56,408 nucleotides of DNA from CAYWGR01 sp964458015 (GCA_964458015.1 CAYWGR010000008.1:1-56408); one strand, 5' to 3'. Positions 42,352-51,722 are shown, numbered from the stretch's first letter. The notes: generated by a model from the letters alone, not told the origin. Numbers and translations are program-made.

Positions 42352-44688
42352 ATGACCGAATCAGAAATTATCGCCCGCAATGAGTTCGCCTGTCTTGAAG
42401 ACGACTGGGAAAGTGCGTCGCGCTATCTTTCTATATTTATCGATGAATCCCAGGAAACGTTGGACGAGTTGACCACTGCTCTTCTGGCCGTCGAGGCCGG
42501 CGACCGTCGGCAAGGCATTGAGCAATTGTTCATCGGAGCCCATCGCATCAAGGGATCGGCCGCCACGATCGGATTAAACCGCGTCGCCAAGCTGGCGCAC
42601 CTCATGGAGGATCTGCTGCAAGTACTGGTCGATGAGGGACGCGCCCTCGAACCGGCGGTTGCCGACGGCATGTTGGCTTGCACCGACGGTCTTCGTCAAT
42701 ATGTCAATGCGATCAAAAACGGCAAGCCGGAAGACCAATTCGACGTTTTAGCCCGGCAGTTGCTCGATGCCAGGAATATATGCAGCGTGGCGATCAAGCC
42801 AAAGGCCGAGACGCCGCAAGAGGAAGCCGAGATTGCGATGCCCGGGGCCGCCGAAGCGATGCCCGAGCCGGGCAAGGCGAAATCAACCGAAATCACCAAC
42901 GAACTGCGACAACGCGTGGCCGCCGCCGTTCGGGAAGACGAACCCGACACCGTTTTGCTCGGCCGCGTGATTTTCGAGCCGGATCTTCCGCTGGTCGGTC
43001 TGAAGGCCCGGTTGGTCTTCAGTAAGCTTTCCAATTTGGGCACCATCCGCTATCTGGATCCGCCCGCCGACGACCTGGAAGGTCTCGATGAAATGGAATC
43101 GCTGAACTTCGCCGTCGTCACGGAGCGAACGCCGGAAGCAATCGAACATGCCCTGAGAGTGGCCGGCGTCCATTCCGTCGTGGTCGAACTTTTCGAGCGT
43201 CGCCAGGTGCCGGCGGTCAAAGCTGCCGCGCCTGTCGCTCGTGCCGCGGGCGCTCCGCCGGAACACGGCGTCAAGCCGGCTGAAACGCTCCGCGTCGATA
43301 TCGAGCGTCTCGACAGCTTGATGAATCTTGCCGGTCAATTGACGATCAGCAAGGCCCGCATCACGCAGATCGGCGATACCCTGAAGAAAAACGTGGCCGG
43401 CGAAAAGTCGTCGCGCATCCTCGATCGCGTTTCCGATGAACTGAAAAAGATGGCTCACAACGCTTCCGTTGCCATGAACGACGGCGACGGCCATGCGTAT
43501 TTCGAGGAGTTCCGCGCAACGGCCCTCCGGCTGCAAACCGAGCTCGAAACCGCGCAATCTGAAGTCACCTCGTTCGCCAAGGCTAGGTCCAGCGTTAGCG
43601 ACCTCTTCGAAACCATCCATCTGCTGGACAATGTCACCGATGGCATTCGCCGCAGCGTGATGGACATGCGCATGTTGCCCATCGGGCCGCTGTTCAACCG
43701 GTTCCACCGCGTCATCCGTGACATTACTCACGGCAACAGTAAAGATATTGTTTTGAATATCCACGGCGAAACCACGGAACTCGACAAGCGGATGATCGAC
43801 GAATTGAGCGATCCGATGATCCACTTGGTCCGCAATTCCGCCGATCACGGCATCGAAACGCCCGAGGAACGCGAGGCGGCAGGCAAGCCGCGCCAAGGCA
43901 CCGTTTCGCTCGACGCCTGCCATCGAGGCAGCAACATCGTCATCCGCGTTTCGGACGACGGCCGCGGACTGAATGCCGACCGGATCCGGGCCAAGGCGAT
44001 CGAAAAGGGGCTTGTCCAGGCCGCGGAAGCCGAAACCATGACCCGGCAGCAGATCTTCCAGTTTATCTGGGCGCCGGGCTTAAGCACCGCACAAAAAGTC
44101 ACGGATGTCTCCGGCCGCGGCGTCGGCATGGACATTGTCCGATCGAAAATCAGCGAACTCAGCGGAACCATCGACGTGGAGAGCGAGCCCAACCGTGGCA
44201 CGACCTTCACGATCAAGCTGCCATTGACCTTGGCCATCCTGCCCAGCTTGATGATCGAGATCGATGCCGATGTTTTTGCGGTTCCGTTGGAATCCGTCAT
44301 AGAAATCGTTCGCGTTAAACGACGCGATATGGCCACGGTTCATGGTCATTGGACCGCGCCCATTCGTGAAAGAGTCGTGGGCGTTATGCGACTCGGCTCC
44401 ATTTTCCAATGGGGACATAACGTGAAAAACGCAGAGAGTTGTCCTTCCGAGGACACGATGTTGGTCATTATCGGCGAAGGCGATAAGCAATTGGGGCTAG
44501 CCGTGGACGACGTTCTCGGCGAAGAGGACATCGTCATCAAATCCATTGCCGACAATTATCGCAATGTTGCCGGCGTCGCGGGAGCCACCATACTCGGCGA
44601 CGGCCGCATTTCCCTTATTCTCGATCCAGCTACGCTGATCGAAATGTCGTCTCACCCCGCCGTTGTTGCGGCGGAAACCCAGGAGTAG
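42352..44688 (+). CDS. cheA: CheA chemotaxis histidine kinase
   Basis: Kinase of 778 residues. P1 phosphotransfer domain with AHRIKGSAATIG, phospho-acceptor His64. A P2-like region (about 180-290) of beta-alpha-beta type probably docks CheY/CheB. P3 dimerisation helices (about 315-460). P4 ATPase with LVRNSADHGIETPEER (N box), VSDDGRGL (G1) and GRGVGMDIVRSKI (G2). P5 CheW-like domain to the end (ILPSLMIEIDADVFAVPLES). It autophosphorylates under receptor control and passes phosphate to CheB and CheY encoded beside it. It follows cheR by 18 bases and precedes the cheC-like gene by 5. Confidence 0.97.
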   Translation: MTESEIIARNEFACLEDDWESASRYLSIFIDESQETLDELTTALLAVEAGDRRQGIEQLFIGAHRIKGSAATIGLNRVAKLAHLMEDLLQVLVDEGRALEPAVADGMLACTDGLRQYVNAIKNGKPEDQFDVLARQLLDARNICSVAIKPKAETPQEEAEIAMPGAAEAMPEPGKAKSTEITNELRQRVAAAVREDEPDTVLLGRVIFEPDLPLVGLKARLVFSKLSNLGTIRYLDPPADDLEGLDEMESLNFAVVTERTPEAIEHALRVAGVHSVVVELFERRQVPAVKAAAPVARAAGAPPEHGVKPAETLRVDIERLDSLMNLAGQLTISKARITQIGDTLKKNVAGEKSSRILDRVSDELKKMAHNASVAMNDGDGHAYFEEFRATALRLQTELETAQSEVTSFAKARSSVSDLFETIHLLDNVTDGIRRSVMDMRMLPIGPLFNRFHRVIRDITHGNSKDIVLNIHGETTELDKRMIDELSDPMIHLVRNSADHGIETPEEREAAGKPRQGTVSLDACHRGSNIVIRVSDDGRGLNADRIRAKAIEKGLVQAAEAETMTRQQIFQFIWAPGLSTAQKVTDVSGRGVGMDIVRSKISELSGTIDVESEPNRGTTFTIKLPLTLAILPSLMIEIDADVFAVPLESVIEIVRVKRRDMATVHGHWTAPIRERVVGVMRLGSIFQWGHNVKNAESCPSEDTMLVIIGEGDKQLGLAVDDVLGEEDIVIKSIADNYRNVAGVAGATILGDGRISLILDPATLIEMSSHPAVVAAETQE

Positions 44689-44693
44689 TTCAC

Positions 44694-45305
44694 ATGTCGC
44701 AACTTGAATGTTCGGAATCCGTATCAAAGCTGCAACTGCTGCAACAGCTTTTTGCATCAGCCACGCATGACGCCTCCGCGGCCATGTGCTGCTGGACGAA
44801 TAACCTCATTACCCTGACGCTCGACGAAGTCTGCGAGCTGCCCCTGGCCGAAGCCTGCTTGGGGTTGAATCTCGACGACGAACGCCTCACCATGGTTGTG
44901 CTCAATCTGGAAGGCGAAATCGGCGGCGCCATGGTTCTGACTTTCACCGAGGAAGACGGCCGGCGATTGGCCGCCTCGTTGCTCCACGCAACGCCGGGCA
45001 GCGGCCCCGAATGGAACGACATGGAAATGTCGGCCCTGGCCGAAACCGGCAACATCCTCGGCTGTGCCTACATCAACGCCTTGACGCGGCTTATCGACCG
45101 CCAGTTGGTGCCCTCGGTGCCGTATTTCATACAAGACTACGGCGCCAGCGTGCTCCAACAAGCCATGTTGGCCCAGGCCTCCGGTCGCGACTCGGTGTTG
45201 ATTTGCCGCACCGGCTTCCATTGCAAAAATGAAAATCTAAGCTGGCGTGTATTGTTCATTCCGACCATTGCCTTACGTGAGGCGATGGAAGACGCCATGC
45301 GTTAA
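44694..45305 (+). CDS. cheC: CheC-like CheY-P phosphatase
   Basis: Protein of 203 residues in the CheC/CheX/FliY phosphatase family, which dephosphorylates CheY-P and partners with CheD. The second active-site helix is intact: ALAETGNILGCAYINAL, with Glu117 and Asn120 of the ExxN motif. The equivalent first helix (about residues 20-32, LFASATHDASAAMC) lacks ExxN, so this copy would have one active site. Starts 5 bases after cheA and is followed 38 bases later by cheD, the usual pairing. The paired order supports CheC over CheX. Confidence 0.85.
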   Translation: MSQLECSESVSKLQLLQQLFASATHDASAAMCCWTNNLITLTLDEVCELPLAEACLGLNLDDERLTMVVLNLEGEIGGAMVLTFTEEDGRRLAASLLHATPGSGPEWNDMEMSALAETGNILGCAYINALTRLIDRQLVPSVPYFIQDYGASVLQQAMLAQASGRDSVLICRTGFHCKNENLSWRVLFIPTIALREAMEDAMR

Positions 45306-45343
45306 ACTATCCAGCAACAACCTCTACCGATTAACTAAACAAT

Positions 45344-45832
45344 ATGGCTACCACGACGCGAACAACCACCGATCGCATTGCCGTGGGCATTGGTCAAGCC
45401 GCCCTTGCCGCCGAGCCGAATTTCATTACGACGATTCTCGGCTCCTGCATCGCAGTGACCATGTATGCCCCGCATCTTCGATTGGGAATGCTCAGCCATG
45501 TAGTGCTGCCTCGCTCCACTGGCGCTACAGCCTACCCGGCGAAATTTGCCGATACGGCCGTCACCCACATGATTTCGGTTCTTGAAGGCCGGGGTGCAAT
45601 CACAAATAAATTAGTTGCCAAAATTGCAGGCGGCGCCTGCATGTTCGGCGACGCTAAATTCCTACAGATCGGCGATTCCAACGTTCAGGCCGCCATAGAA
45701 GCCCTGAACAACGCCGGCATCCGCATCGCTGCGCAAGAAGTCGGCGGAAAACTGGGACGCCGTGTTAGTTTTGATCTTTCCGACGGTTCCCTCACCGTGG
45801 AATGCATCGGACAACCCTCGCACACTATTTGA
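45344..45832 (+). CDS. cheD: CheD receptor glutamine deamidase
   Basis: Protein of 162 residues that deamidates specific receptor glutamines and is controlled by binding CheC. The catalytic segments are visible: ILGSCIAVTMY with Cys35 and GMLSHVVLP with His52. The FGDAKFLQIGDSNVQAA and GGKLGRRVSFD segments are also typical. Length is normal for the family. It lies between cheC and cheY; together with CheB and CheR it gives the receptor two ways of adaptation. Confidence 0.95.
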   Translation: MATTTRTTTDRIAVGIGQAALAAEPNFITTILGSCIAVTMYAPHLRLGMLSHVVLPRSTGATAYPAKFADTAVTHMISVLEGRGAITNKLVAKIAGGACMFGDAKFLQIGDSNVQAAIEALNNAGIRIAAQEVGGKLGRRVSFDLSDGSLTVECIGQPSHTI

Positions 45833-45851
45833 ACTCAAGGACAATACAGCT

Positions 45852-46244
45852 ATGGCAAAGACGTTACTCGTAACCGACGATGCCGCGATTATCCGCGCAA
45901 AGATCAAGGAAGTCGCCATGAGCGTCGGCTGGACGATCGTGGGGGAAGCCAAAAACGGCAAAGAAGCGGTCGAAAAATACGCCCAATTGCGTCCCATGGT
46001 CATGACCGTTGATCTTGTCATGCCCGAATACGACGGCATCTATGCCCTGCGCGAAGTGCTGGCGCTGGATCCCAACGCCAAAGTCGTCGTCATCAGTGCA
46101 ATCGGACAAAAACACATTTTGAAGGACGCTTTCCAGATCGGCGCCGCCGACTTCGTCGTCAAGCCATTCGACAAAGCCATCCTTGTCAAGACCCTGGAGC
46201 AATTTGTCGCTGCCCCCGCGCCCGAACCGGCGGGAGCTTGTTAA
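45852..46244 (+). CDS. cheY: CheY response regulator
   Basis: Stand-alone receiver domain of 130 residues. The acidic pair is TDD near residue 9-10, phospho-acceptor Asp54 lies in VMTVDLVMPEYDG, VVVISAIGQ carries the switch Ser, and VVKPFDK the conserved Lys. It has a short Pro/Ala tail and no output domain. The ATG at 45852 is preferred to an upstream frame overlapping cheD. It closes the chemotaxis operon and converges on an oxidoreductase gene with 12 bases between stops. What it controls (flagellum, pili or something else) is not encoded in the window. Confidence 0.95.
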   Translation: MAKTLLVTDDAAIIRAKIKEVAMSVGWTIVGEAKNGKEAVEKYAQLRPMVMTVDLVMPEYDGIYALREVLALDPNAKVVVISAIGQKHILKDAFQIGAADFVVKPFDKAILVKTLEQFVAAPAPEPAGAC

Positions 46245-46256
46245 TGGACGCAACGA

Positions 46257-47504
46257 TTATTCACGCAGCCGAATCACCGGCTCGGGCTCGTAATCGATGG
46301 CCACGCGCCGACCGCCGCGGCCGATCGACAACCGACCCGCCTCGACGACCAACTCGTTGACAAAACTGTTGGCCGGCGTGGCGATAATGCCGCGTCGGTC
46401 GATTTCCTCGATCTTTTCCTGCCGCTCTTGCAAAGTTCTCATCGCGTTGACGGAGGTGGTTGCCTCGACAATCGCCTCGACGGAATCATAGCCATATCCA
46501 ACCGGTTTGAGTCCGTCGCCTTGCCACGGCACGAGGCGAAAATAGTCAGGGCTCACATAACGAAACGCCGCGCCCGACTGCCGGTCGATATAGCCGTGAC
46601 TGACGCCGCGAAACTGATCATCATGCCGAATAATCCCACCGCCGTCGGGCCCTTCGCAAAACAGACACAGGCCCTGGTCGTTAGCTCCCGCCCCTTCGTC
46701 GGGATAGCCTAATCCGTTGACCACGCTCAGCGCCGCGCCGTTTTCCCAAACCACTTGGGCTGTTGACCAAAGGTATCCCTCTTTCCCATTGGGAAATCTG
46801 CCTTCGATGCCGCGCACCGATACCTCGACCGGCCGCAAGCCCGTGATGAAATAAACCAGATCGACGTAGTGGCAGCCGATATAAGTGAAAGGATCGCTGT
46901 TTTCCTTGGTGAACCAATTCTGAAAATTGGAATGCCGATACCGATACGGCTCGATCAGCTTGGCTTCGCCGCAGCGAAATTCGCCGAACCGCCCTCGGCG
47001 GTACAGCCCTCGCGCGTCCAAGGCCCGCCGGTCGAATCGCTTGTGATATTCGACGCCGACCAAAAGGCCTCGCTCGAATGCCAATTCCTCGATCTCTTTT
47101 GCTTGGGCGTATTGCAGCACCAGCGGCTTGACGGTCAGCACATGCTGATCGCATTCCAAGGCCGCGCGGATCACCGAGTCATGGAAATGATCGGGCACTG
47201 CAACGACTACCAAACTGCGCGGAGGCAACTTGGCGATGGCTTCGCGATATAAATCAGGAAACATCCGCTCGGGCGATTCGTCGAGCGAAGGCATCGCCTT
47301 GAACGTTTGACCGGGAAATGCCTCGCAAAGCGTCGCATCCTTGGCCAAATCTCGCAATGGCGAAGAATTGAGCGCGCAGATTCCGATCGAACCGATTGCG
47401 CCTAAGCGTTCGAGATGAAAAAGCGAAGGCAGCAACTGGTCATGCGTAATCATGCCGCCGCCGACGATGAGGGCTTGCAGGGGAGTTGTGGCGTTTGCGT
47501 TCAT
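46257..47504 (-). CDS. Gfo/Idh/MocA-family NAD(P)-dependent oxidoreductase
   Basis: Enzyme of 415 residues. Rossmann fold: ALIVGGGMITHDQLLP at the N-terminus and VVVAVPDHFHDSVIRAAL. The motif usually EKP appears as TVKPLVL, and VGVEYHKRFDRR carries the catalytic region of the C-terminal domain. Family members oxidise sugar or inositol derivatives; the substrate cannot be told. The ATG overlaps the stop of the upstream aminotransferase (ATGA, 47501-47504), so the two are translated together and probably act on one pathway, for example an amino-sugar or amino-cyclitol; that link is inference. Confidence 0.85.
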   Translation of the reverse strand: MNANATTPLQALIVGGGMITHDQLLPSLFHLERLGAIGSIGICALNSSPLRDLAKDATLCEAFPGQTFKAMPSLDESPERMFPDLYREAIAKLPPRSLVVVAVPDHFHDSVIRAALECDQHVLTVKPLVLQYAQAKEIEELAFERGLLVGVEYHKRFDRRALDARGLYRRGRFGEFRCGEAKLIEPYRYRHSNFQNWFTKENSDPFTYIGCHYVDLVYFITGLRPVEVSVRGIEGRFPNGKEGYLWSTAQVVWENGAALSVVNGLGYPDEGAGANDQGLCLFCEGPDGGGIIRHDDQFRGVSHGYIDRQSGAAFRYVSPDYFRLVPWQGDGLKPVGYGYDSVEAIVEATTSVNAMRTLQERQEKIEEIDRRGIIATPANSFVNELVVEAGRLSIGRGGRRVAIDYEPEPVIRLRE

Positions 47505-48850
47505 GAAATCACCTCCGCAATGGCTTCTTCGATAACCGAGAAACCTTCAAGGATTGCCTCTTCCGAAATCACCAAAGGCGGCGACAACTTGACCGACGCC
47601 CCGCCGTAGCCCACAGGCGAAAACAACAAAAGCCCCTTCTCGACGCATCGGCGCACAATGGCCGAAGCCGTGGAAGCGTCGGGCTCGATGCCGCCTGGTT
47701 TGACGATATGCAGCGACGCCACTAGTCCGCGTCCGTGAACCGCCCCGATATGGTTCGGAAATAGCCGGCCGATGCGTTGCGATTCAGACAAAAAAATCTC
47801 CCCCATGGCGCGAGCGTTTTCGACCAGTCCCTCTTCCTCGATCACGTGCAGATTCGCCAGCACCGAGGCCGCGCAAATCGGGTTGCCCGTATGCGTCGAA
47901 GTCATTGCGCCCGGCGGATAAAAATCCATCACATCCGTGCGACCAATGACGGCCGAAACAGGCAACCCGCTCGAAATGCCCTTGCCGCAACAAATCAGGT
48001 CGGGCGTAATGCCGTAATGCTCAAAACCCCAAAATTTTCCCGTTCGGCCAAAACCCGCCTGCACTTCATCCATGATCAACAGCGCGCCGTGACGGTCGCA
48101 CCATTGCCGAAGCTGTTGCATGTATTCCGGCGGTGCGAAACTGGCATTGCCGCCCTGGTAGGTTTCCGTCATGACGCCGGCCACCCGCTCAGGCGTCATG
48201 CCCTGGCCGGCCAACGATTCCAAAAAAACCTCGAAACGAGTATCGGGACAACGAAAACCGTCAGGAAACGGAACCTGGATAATATCTTGATCCAAATTGA
48301 CGATCCATTGTTTGAGTCCCGGGATGCCGCCGGCCATCTGCGCGCCCAGCGTGCGGCCGTGAAAGGCATTCTGGAACGTCACAATGCCGATCTTCTCATT
48401 GCCGCCGGTGTGGCGTCCCCAGGTGCGGGCCAACTTGATCGCGCATTCGCACGCCTCGGCCCCCGTGGTCAGCAGAAACACCTTGTCGAGTCCGTCCGGG
48501 GCCTTATCGGCCAGCGCCTCGACCACTTCCGAACGAATCTCGGAAGGAAAGCAGTAGTTGTGGATCAGGCCATGTTCGACTTGATCCAAGATCGCCTTCT
48601 TAATCTTTGGATGCGCGTGGCCGGCATTGGCCACTAAGACGCCCGACGACCAGTCGAGCCATTGATTGCCCCAACGATCGTAGACGTGAATGCCCTCGGC
48701 CCGGTCCCAGACGACCTGGGGCTGTCCGCCCATCGAACGCGGTTCATGCCGGTGAAGCCGGTCTAGAATAGGAATCGACTCCGGCACGGGAATGGGAGTG
48801 TTGATGCATCGATACCGGGTGGAAATCGAGCGAGTTCGTTGCTCTGGCAT
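47501..48850 (-). CDS. Class III aminotransferase
   Basis: PLP enzyme of 449 residues. It shows GVLVANAGHAHPKI, TTGAEACECAIKLAR, FHGRTLGAQM, LLIMDEVQAGFGRTGKFW (PLP Asp) and LICCGKGISSGLPVSAVIG with Schiff-base Lys290. It resembles 4-aminobutyrate, ornithine or acetylornithine aminotransferases, but the donor and acceptor are unknown. The ATG at 48850 is preferred over an upstream frame to 48919, as it places the start at MPEQRTRSI. It is followed by an overlapping oxidoreductase gene. Confidence 0.88.
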   Translation of the reverse strand: MPEQRTRSISTRYRCINTPIPVPESIPILDRLHRHEPRSMGGQPQVVWDRAEGIHVYDRWGNQWLDWSSGVLVANAGHAHPKIKKAILDQVEHGLIHNYCFPSEIRSEVVEALADKAPDGLDKVFLLTTGAEACECAIKLARTWGRHTGGNEKIGIVTFQNAFHGRTLGAQMAGGIPGLKQWIVNLDQDIIQVPFPDGFRCPDTRFEVFLESLAGQGMTPERVAGVMTETYQGGNASFAPPEYMQQLRQWCDRHGALLIMDEVQAGFGRTGKFWGFEHYGITPDLICCGKGISSGLPVSAVIGRTDVMDFYPPGAMTSTHTGNPICAASVLANLHVIEEEGLVENARAMGEIFLSESQRIGRLFPNHIGAVHGRGLVASLHIVKPGGIEPDASTASAIVRRCVEKGLLLFSPVGYGGASVKLSPPLVISEEAILEGFSVIEEAIAEVIS

Positions 48851-48926
48851 GATAAAAAACCTTGAAACGAGTCGATTTGTCCGGTGGGTCAGACAAAATT
48901 TCGTTCCACGTTTTCCCATCGCCGTA

Positions 48927-49079
48927 GTGCCGCCACGGATACCGACGCGGGCTGATCTTCAAATCCAATTCGGCGCAAACAAAAACACCCCGATCCGAAA
49001 CCGACCCGGTATTTCGGGTGCCTGGTTTGGCCCGGAGTGCTCGTTTTGCGCCGACAGTGCCGCTACGGATGCCGACGAG
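48927..49079. repeat. Imperfect direct and inverted repeats
   Basis: The 23-base segments at 48927-48949 and 49057-49079 match in the same orientation at 20 of 23 positions (GTGCCGC...ACGGAT...CCGACG). Between them TCGGCGCAAAC (48970-48980) is mirrored as GTTTTGCGCCGA (49043-49054). A decayed mobile or repetitive element is likely. Confidence 0.5.
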
Positions 49080-49141
49080 CGTTCAAATTTTCTGTATTTT
49101 ACCACTGGAAACAGAAATTACAAGGTCTCGGGGCAGAGTAG

Positions 49142-49290
49142 CAGGAGAACTGCAAAGTTGCCAAAAGCAGTCATTCTGAGCGAAGCGAAGAATCTCTGTA
49201 AGCCTATACAAGTCCCAATACGCCACCGAGATCCTTCGCTTCGCTCAGGATGACGCTTCCTCTGTGGCCAAGGACTTTGCAGTTCTCCTG
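49142..49290. mobile_element. MITE-like element with 17-bp terminal inverted repeats
   Basis: A 149-base element. CAGGAGAACTGCAAAGT at 49142-49158 is mirrored exactly at 49274-49290. The inner arms 49170-49196 and 49228-49254 are inverted copies (25 of 27) rich in GAGCGAAGCGAAG, giving a long hairpin with a 31-base loop. TA lies just outside each end (one and two bases away), as with Tc1/mariner-type TA target duplication. It has no coding capacity. It is unrelated in its ends to the element at 8474-8606, though both have GAAGCG-rich cores. Confidence 0.65.
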
Positions 49291-49567
49291 GGTAGGTTGG
49301 CCCCATCACTGGCTTAACAATGGCGAGCGATACAATTTGGATAAAATGAGAATAATACATATTTGGATGATCCTCCAAATTCTGTATTCGCTCTTTCTTT
49401 TTCTTCTCCTCGCCATTCTTCCTACATTCCCTGATCCTTATTAGACCGAATGGCATCCGCTTCTTCCTTTTTTGCCTAATCAAGCTCTCTTCGCTCTTGG
49501 CCAAAATGGCGGAATCTGCTACAAGAGGCGGCGGATATCCGGTTCATCTTACCTGGGATTGCCCGTT

Positions 49568-51571
49568 ATGAATTTTGTTCGTGTTGTGCGGATGGCGATC
49601 CGCTACAAATTCACCTTTGCCGCCACGGTTGTTTCCGCGTTGGTCGTCGCCGCGTTGTGGGGTGGCAATATCGGCACGCTGTACCCCGTGGTCGAAGTGG
49701 TTTTCCAGAACCAGTCGATGCAGCAGTGGGTAGACGGGAAGATCGAGCAGAGCCACAAGACCGTGGCCGCCAAAACGGCAAAGCTCGACGAGCTGCGGGC
49801 GCAACAAAATTCCAAAGGCACGGAGAAACCGACGCAACTTGACGGCCAGATTGCCGAGATCGAGGGCTCGCTTCTGGCCGAGCAATGGGCTTTGTGGAGC
49901 TACGAGAGCATGAAGCCCTATATCGAGAAATATCTACCCAACGACCCGTTTCAAACATTGGCCTTGGTAACCGGTTTGCTGCTGGTGGGCACGATCATCA
50001 AAGACCTGTTCCTCGTAACCAACAACATCCTGGTTGCCCGGCTGTCGCAATTGGCCACGTTCGATCTGCGCAAGCTCTTTTATCGTCGCACGTTGCGGAT
50101 GGATCTGGCGGCTTTCAGCGAAGACGGCACGGCCGATCTGATGAGCCGTTTCACCAACGACATGGCCCAAGTGGCGGGTGGGCTCGATTCGCTCTTCGGC
50201 AAACTGGTCCGCGAGCCGATGAAGATGATCGCCTGCTTAGTATTGGCCGGCTTCATCTGCTGGCGATTGCTTGTGCTATCGTTGGTGGTAGCGCCCGTGG
50301 CGGCATATTTGGTGCGATGGCTGGCAAAAACCCTGAAGCGGGCGAACCGCCGCGCGATGGAAGAAATCGCCGTCATGTATACCACGCTGGAAGAAACCTT
50401 CCGCAGCATCAAGATCGTCAAGGCTTTTACCAACGAACGCCAAGAGCGCAAGCGATTCCACAACGACAACAAACGCTATTATGAGAAGGCCCTGCGCATC
50501 GCCGGCTACGATTCGCTGACCCATCCGATGACGGAAGTGCTGGGCATCGTGGCCCTTTCGTTGGCGATGATGGCCGGGGCGTGGCTGATTATCTCGGGCG
50601 AAACGCATCTGCTGGGCATCCGCATGAGCGATCGGCCGTTGGATCGCGGCGCTCTGCTGTTGTTCTACGCCCTGTTGGCCGGCGTGGCCGATCCCTTGCG
50701 GAAGATGTCGGATATTTTCAGTAAATTACAGGCCGCGGGAGCCGCTTCCGACCGGATTTTCGCACGCCTCGACCGCCAGCCTTCGGTGCGCGAGCCGAAA
50801 CAGCCGGCGCCTTTCCAACGTCATGGCCGTGATCTCACGTTCGAGAACGTCGGTTTTGCCTACCAGACCGGCAAGGCTGTGCTAGAGAATATCAATTTGC
50901 AAATCGCTTACGGCGAAACTATCGCCATTGTGGGCCCCAACGGCTGCGGCAAGAGTACGCTGGCAAATTTGATCCCGCGATTCGCCGATCCGACCGCGGG
51001 CATCATCAAGCTCGACGGCATTCCTCTGCCCGATATGCGTATCCGCGACGTGCGCCGTCAGATCGGGCTGGTTACGCAAGAGACGATGTTGTTTGACGAA
51101 ACGATCTTCAACAACATTCGCTACGGCAACCTGAACGCCTCGCGCGAGCAGGTGATCGAGGCCGCCAAACAAGCCCATGCCCACCGCTTTATCGAGCAGG
51201 ATCTGCCGAACGGCTACGAGACCTCGGCCGGGGCGCTGGGCAACTGTCTTTCGGGCGGTCAGCGGCAGCGCATCGCCTTGGCCCGGGCAATTTTGCGTAA
51301 TCCGCCGATTCTAATCCTCGATGAGGCCACCAGCCAAGTCGATCTGGAGAGCGAGCAAGCGATTCAGCAGGTGTTGGAGAAATTCACGAAGGATCGCACC
51401 ACGATCATGATTACTCACCGGCTGGCGGTTTTAGCCTTGGCCGACCGCATCGTAGTGATGCAGGCGGGGCGTATTGTCGATGTCGGCCCCCACGAGGAAT
51501 TGCTGAACCGTTGTCCCCTTTATCGCCGGCTCTACCAAATCCAATTCGAAGATCTACGGCAGACGGCCTGA
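49568..51571 (+). CDS. MsbA-like ABC exporter with extracytoplasmic insertion
   Basis: Half-transporter of 667 residues, fused membrane and ATPase domains. Six membrane segments are expected, but TM1 (about 15-35) is followed by an insertion of about 100 charged residues (QQWVDGKIEQSHKTVAAKTA and onward) likely to form a coiled coil outside the membrane. ATPase: VGPNGCGKST (Walker A, near 455), LSGGQRQRIALARA (signature, near 561), ILILDEAT (Walker B), ITHRLAVL (switch His). ATG 49568 is used because it precedes the first membrane segment; the frame is open to 49472. By neighbourhood (lipid A and core genes) it may flip lipid A or a related glycolipid, but MsbA identity is not proven. Confidence 0.85.
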   Translation: MNFVRVVRMAIRYKFTFAATVVSALVVAALWGGNIGTLYPVVEVVFQNQSMQQWVDGKIEQSHKTVAAKTAKLDELRAQQNSKGTEKPTQLDGQIAEIEGSLLAEQWALWSYESMKPYIEKYLPNDPFQTLALVTGLLLVGTIIKDLFLVTNNILVARLSQLATFDLRKLFYRRTLRMDLAAFSEDGTADLMSRFTNDMAQVAGGLDSLFGKLVREPMKMIACLVLAGFICWRLLVLSLVVAPVAAYLVRWLAKTLKRANRRAMEEIAVMYTTLEETFRSIKIVKAFTNERQERKRFHNDNKRYYEKALRIAGYDSLTHPMTEVLGIVALSLAMMAGAWLIISGETHLLGIRMSDRPLDRGALLLFYALLAGVADPLRKMSDIFSKLQAAGAASDRIFARLDRQPSVREPKQPAPFQRHGRDLTFENVGFAYQTGKAVLENINLQIAYGETIAIVGPNGCGKSTLANLIPRFADPTAGIIKLDGIPLPDMRIRDVRRQIGLVTQETMLFDETIFNNIRYGNLNASREQVIEAAKQAHAHRFIEQDLPNGYETSAGALGNCLSGGQRQRIALARAILRNPPILILDEATSQVDLESEQAIQQVLEKFTKDRTTIMITHRLAVLALADRIVVMQAGRIVDVGPHEELLNRCPLYRRLYQIQFEDLRQTA

Positions 51572-51693
51572 CGCGCAATTGCTAACTCCCTGGATGCGTG
51601 AAATACTCCTAAATCGTAAGCAATAAAAACGCGCTGTCTACTTCTCAGACTCTCACCAATCGCCCTGTCCGCCCCATATTCTCACAAGTGCTA

Positions 51694-51722
51694 TTGCCGG
51701 CCTTTTTCGGTCTCGGTATACT
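51694..51722 (+). promoter_or_regulatory. Sigma70-type promoter of the GT39-like gene
   Basis: TTGCCG, a 17-base spacer and TATACT, with a hairpin CCCTGGGT / ACCCGGGG soon after the likely start of the RNA, giving a leader of about 64 bases. Confidence 0.45.

Larger units (their letters stand above)
48851..49567. other. Repeat-rich intergenic region
   Basis: A gap of 717 bases without a credible gene. It holds a pair of imperfect direct repeats around 48927-49079, an MITE-like element at 49142-49290, and a palindrome ATTTGGA-6-TCCAAAT at 49361-49380 that may be an operator for the downstream ABC transporter. Several short frames here are chance. Confidence 0.6.

Noticed and set aside
49250..49444. 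Small plus-strand frame with a hydrophobic tail
   Set aside because: It starts inside the MITE-like element and is probably chance; no Shine-Dalgarno.
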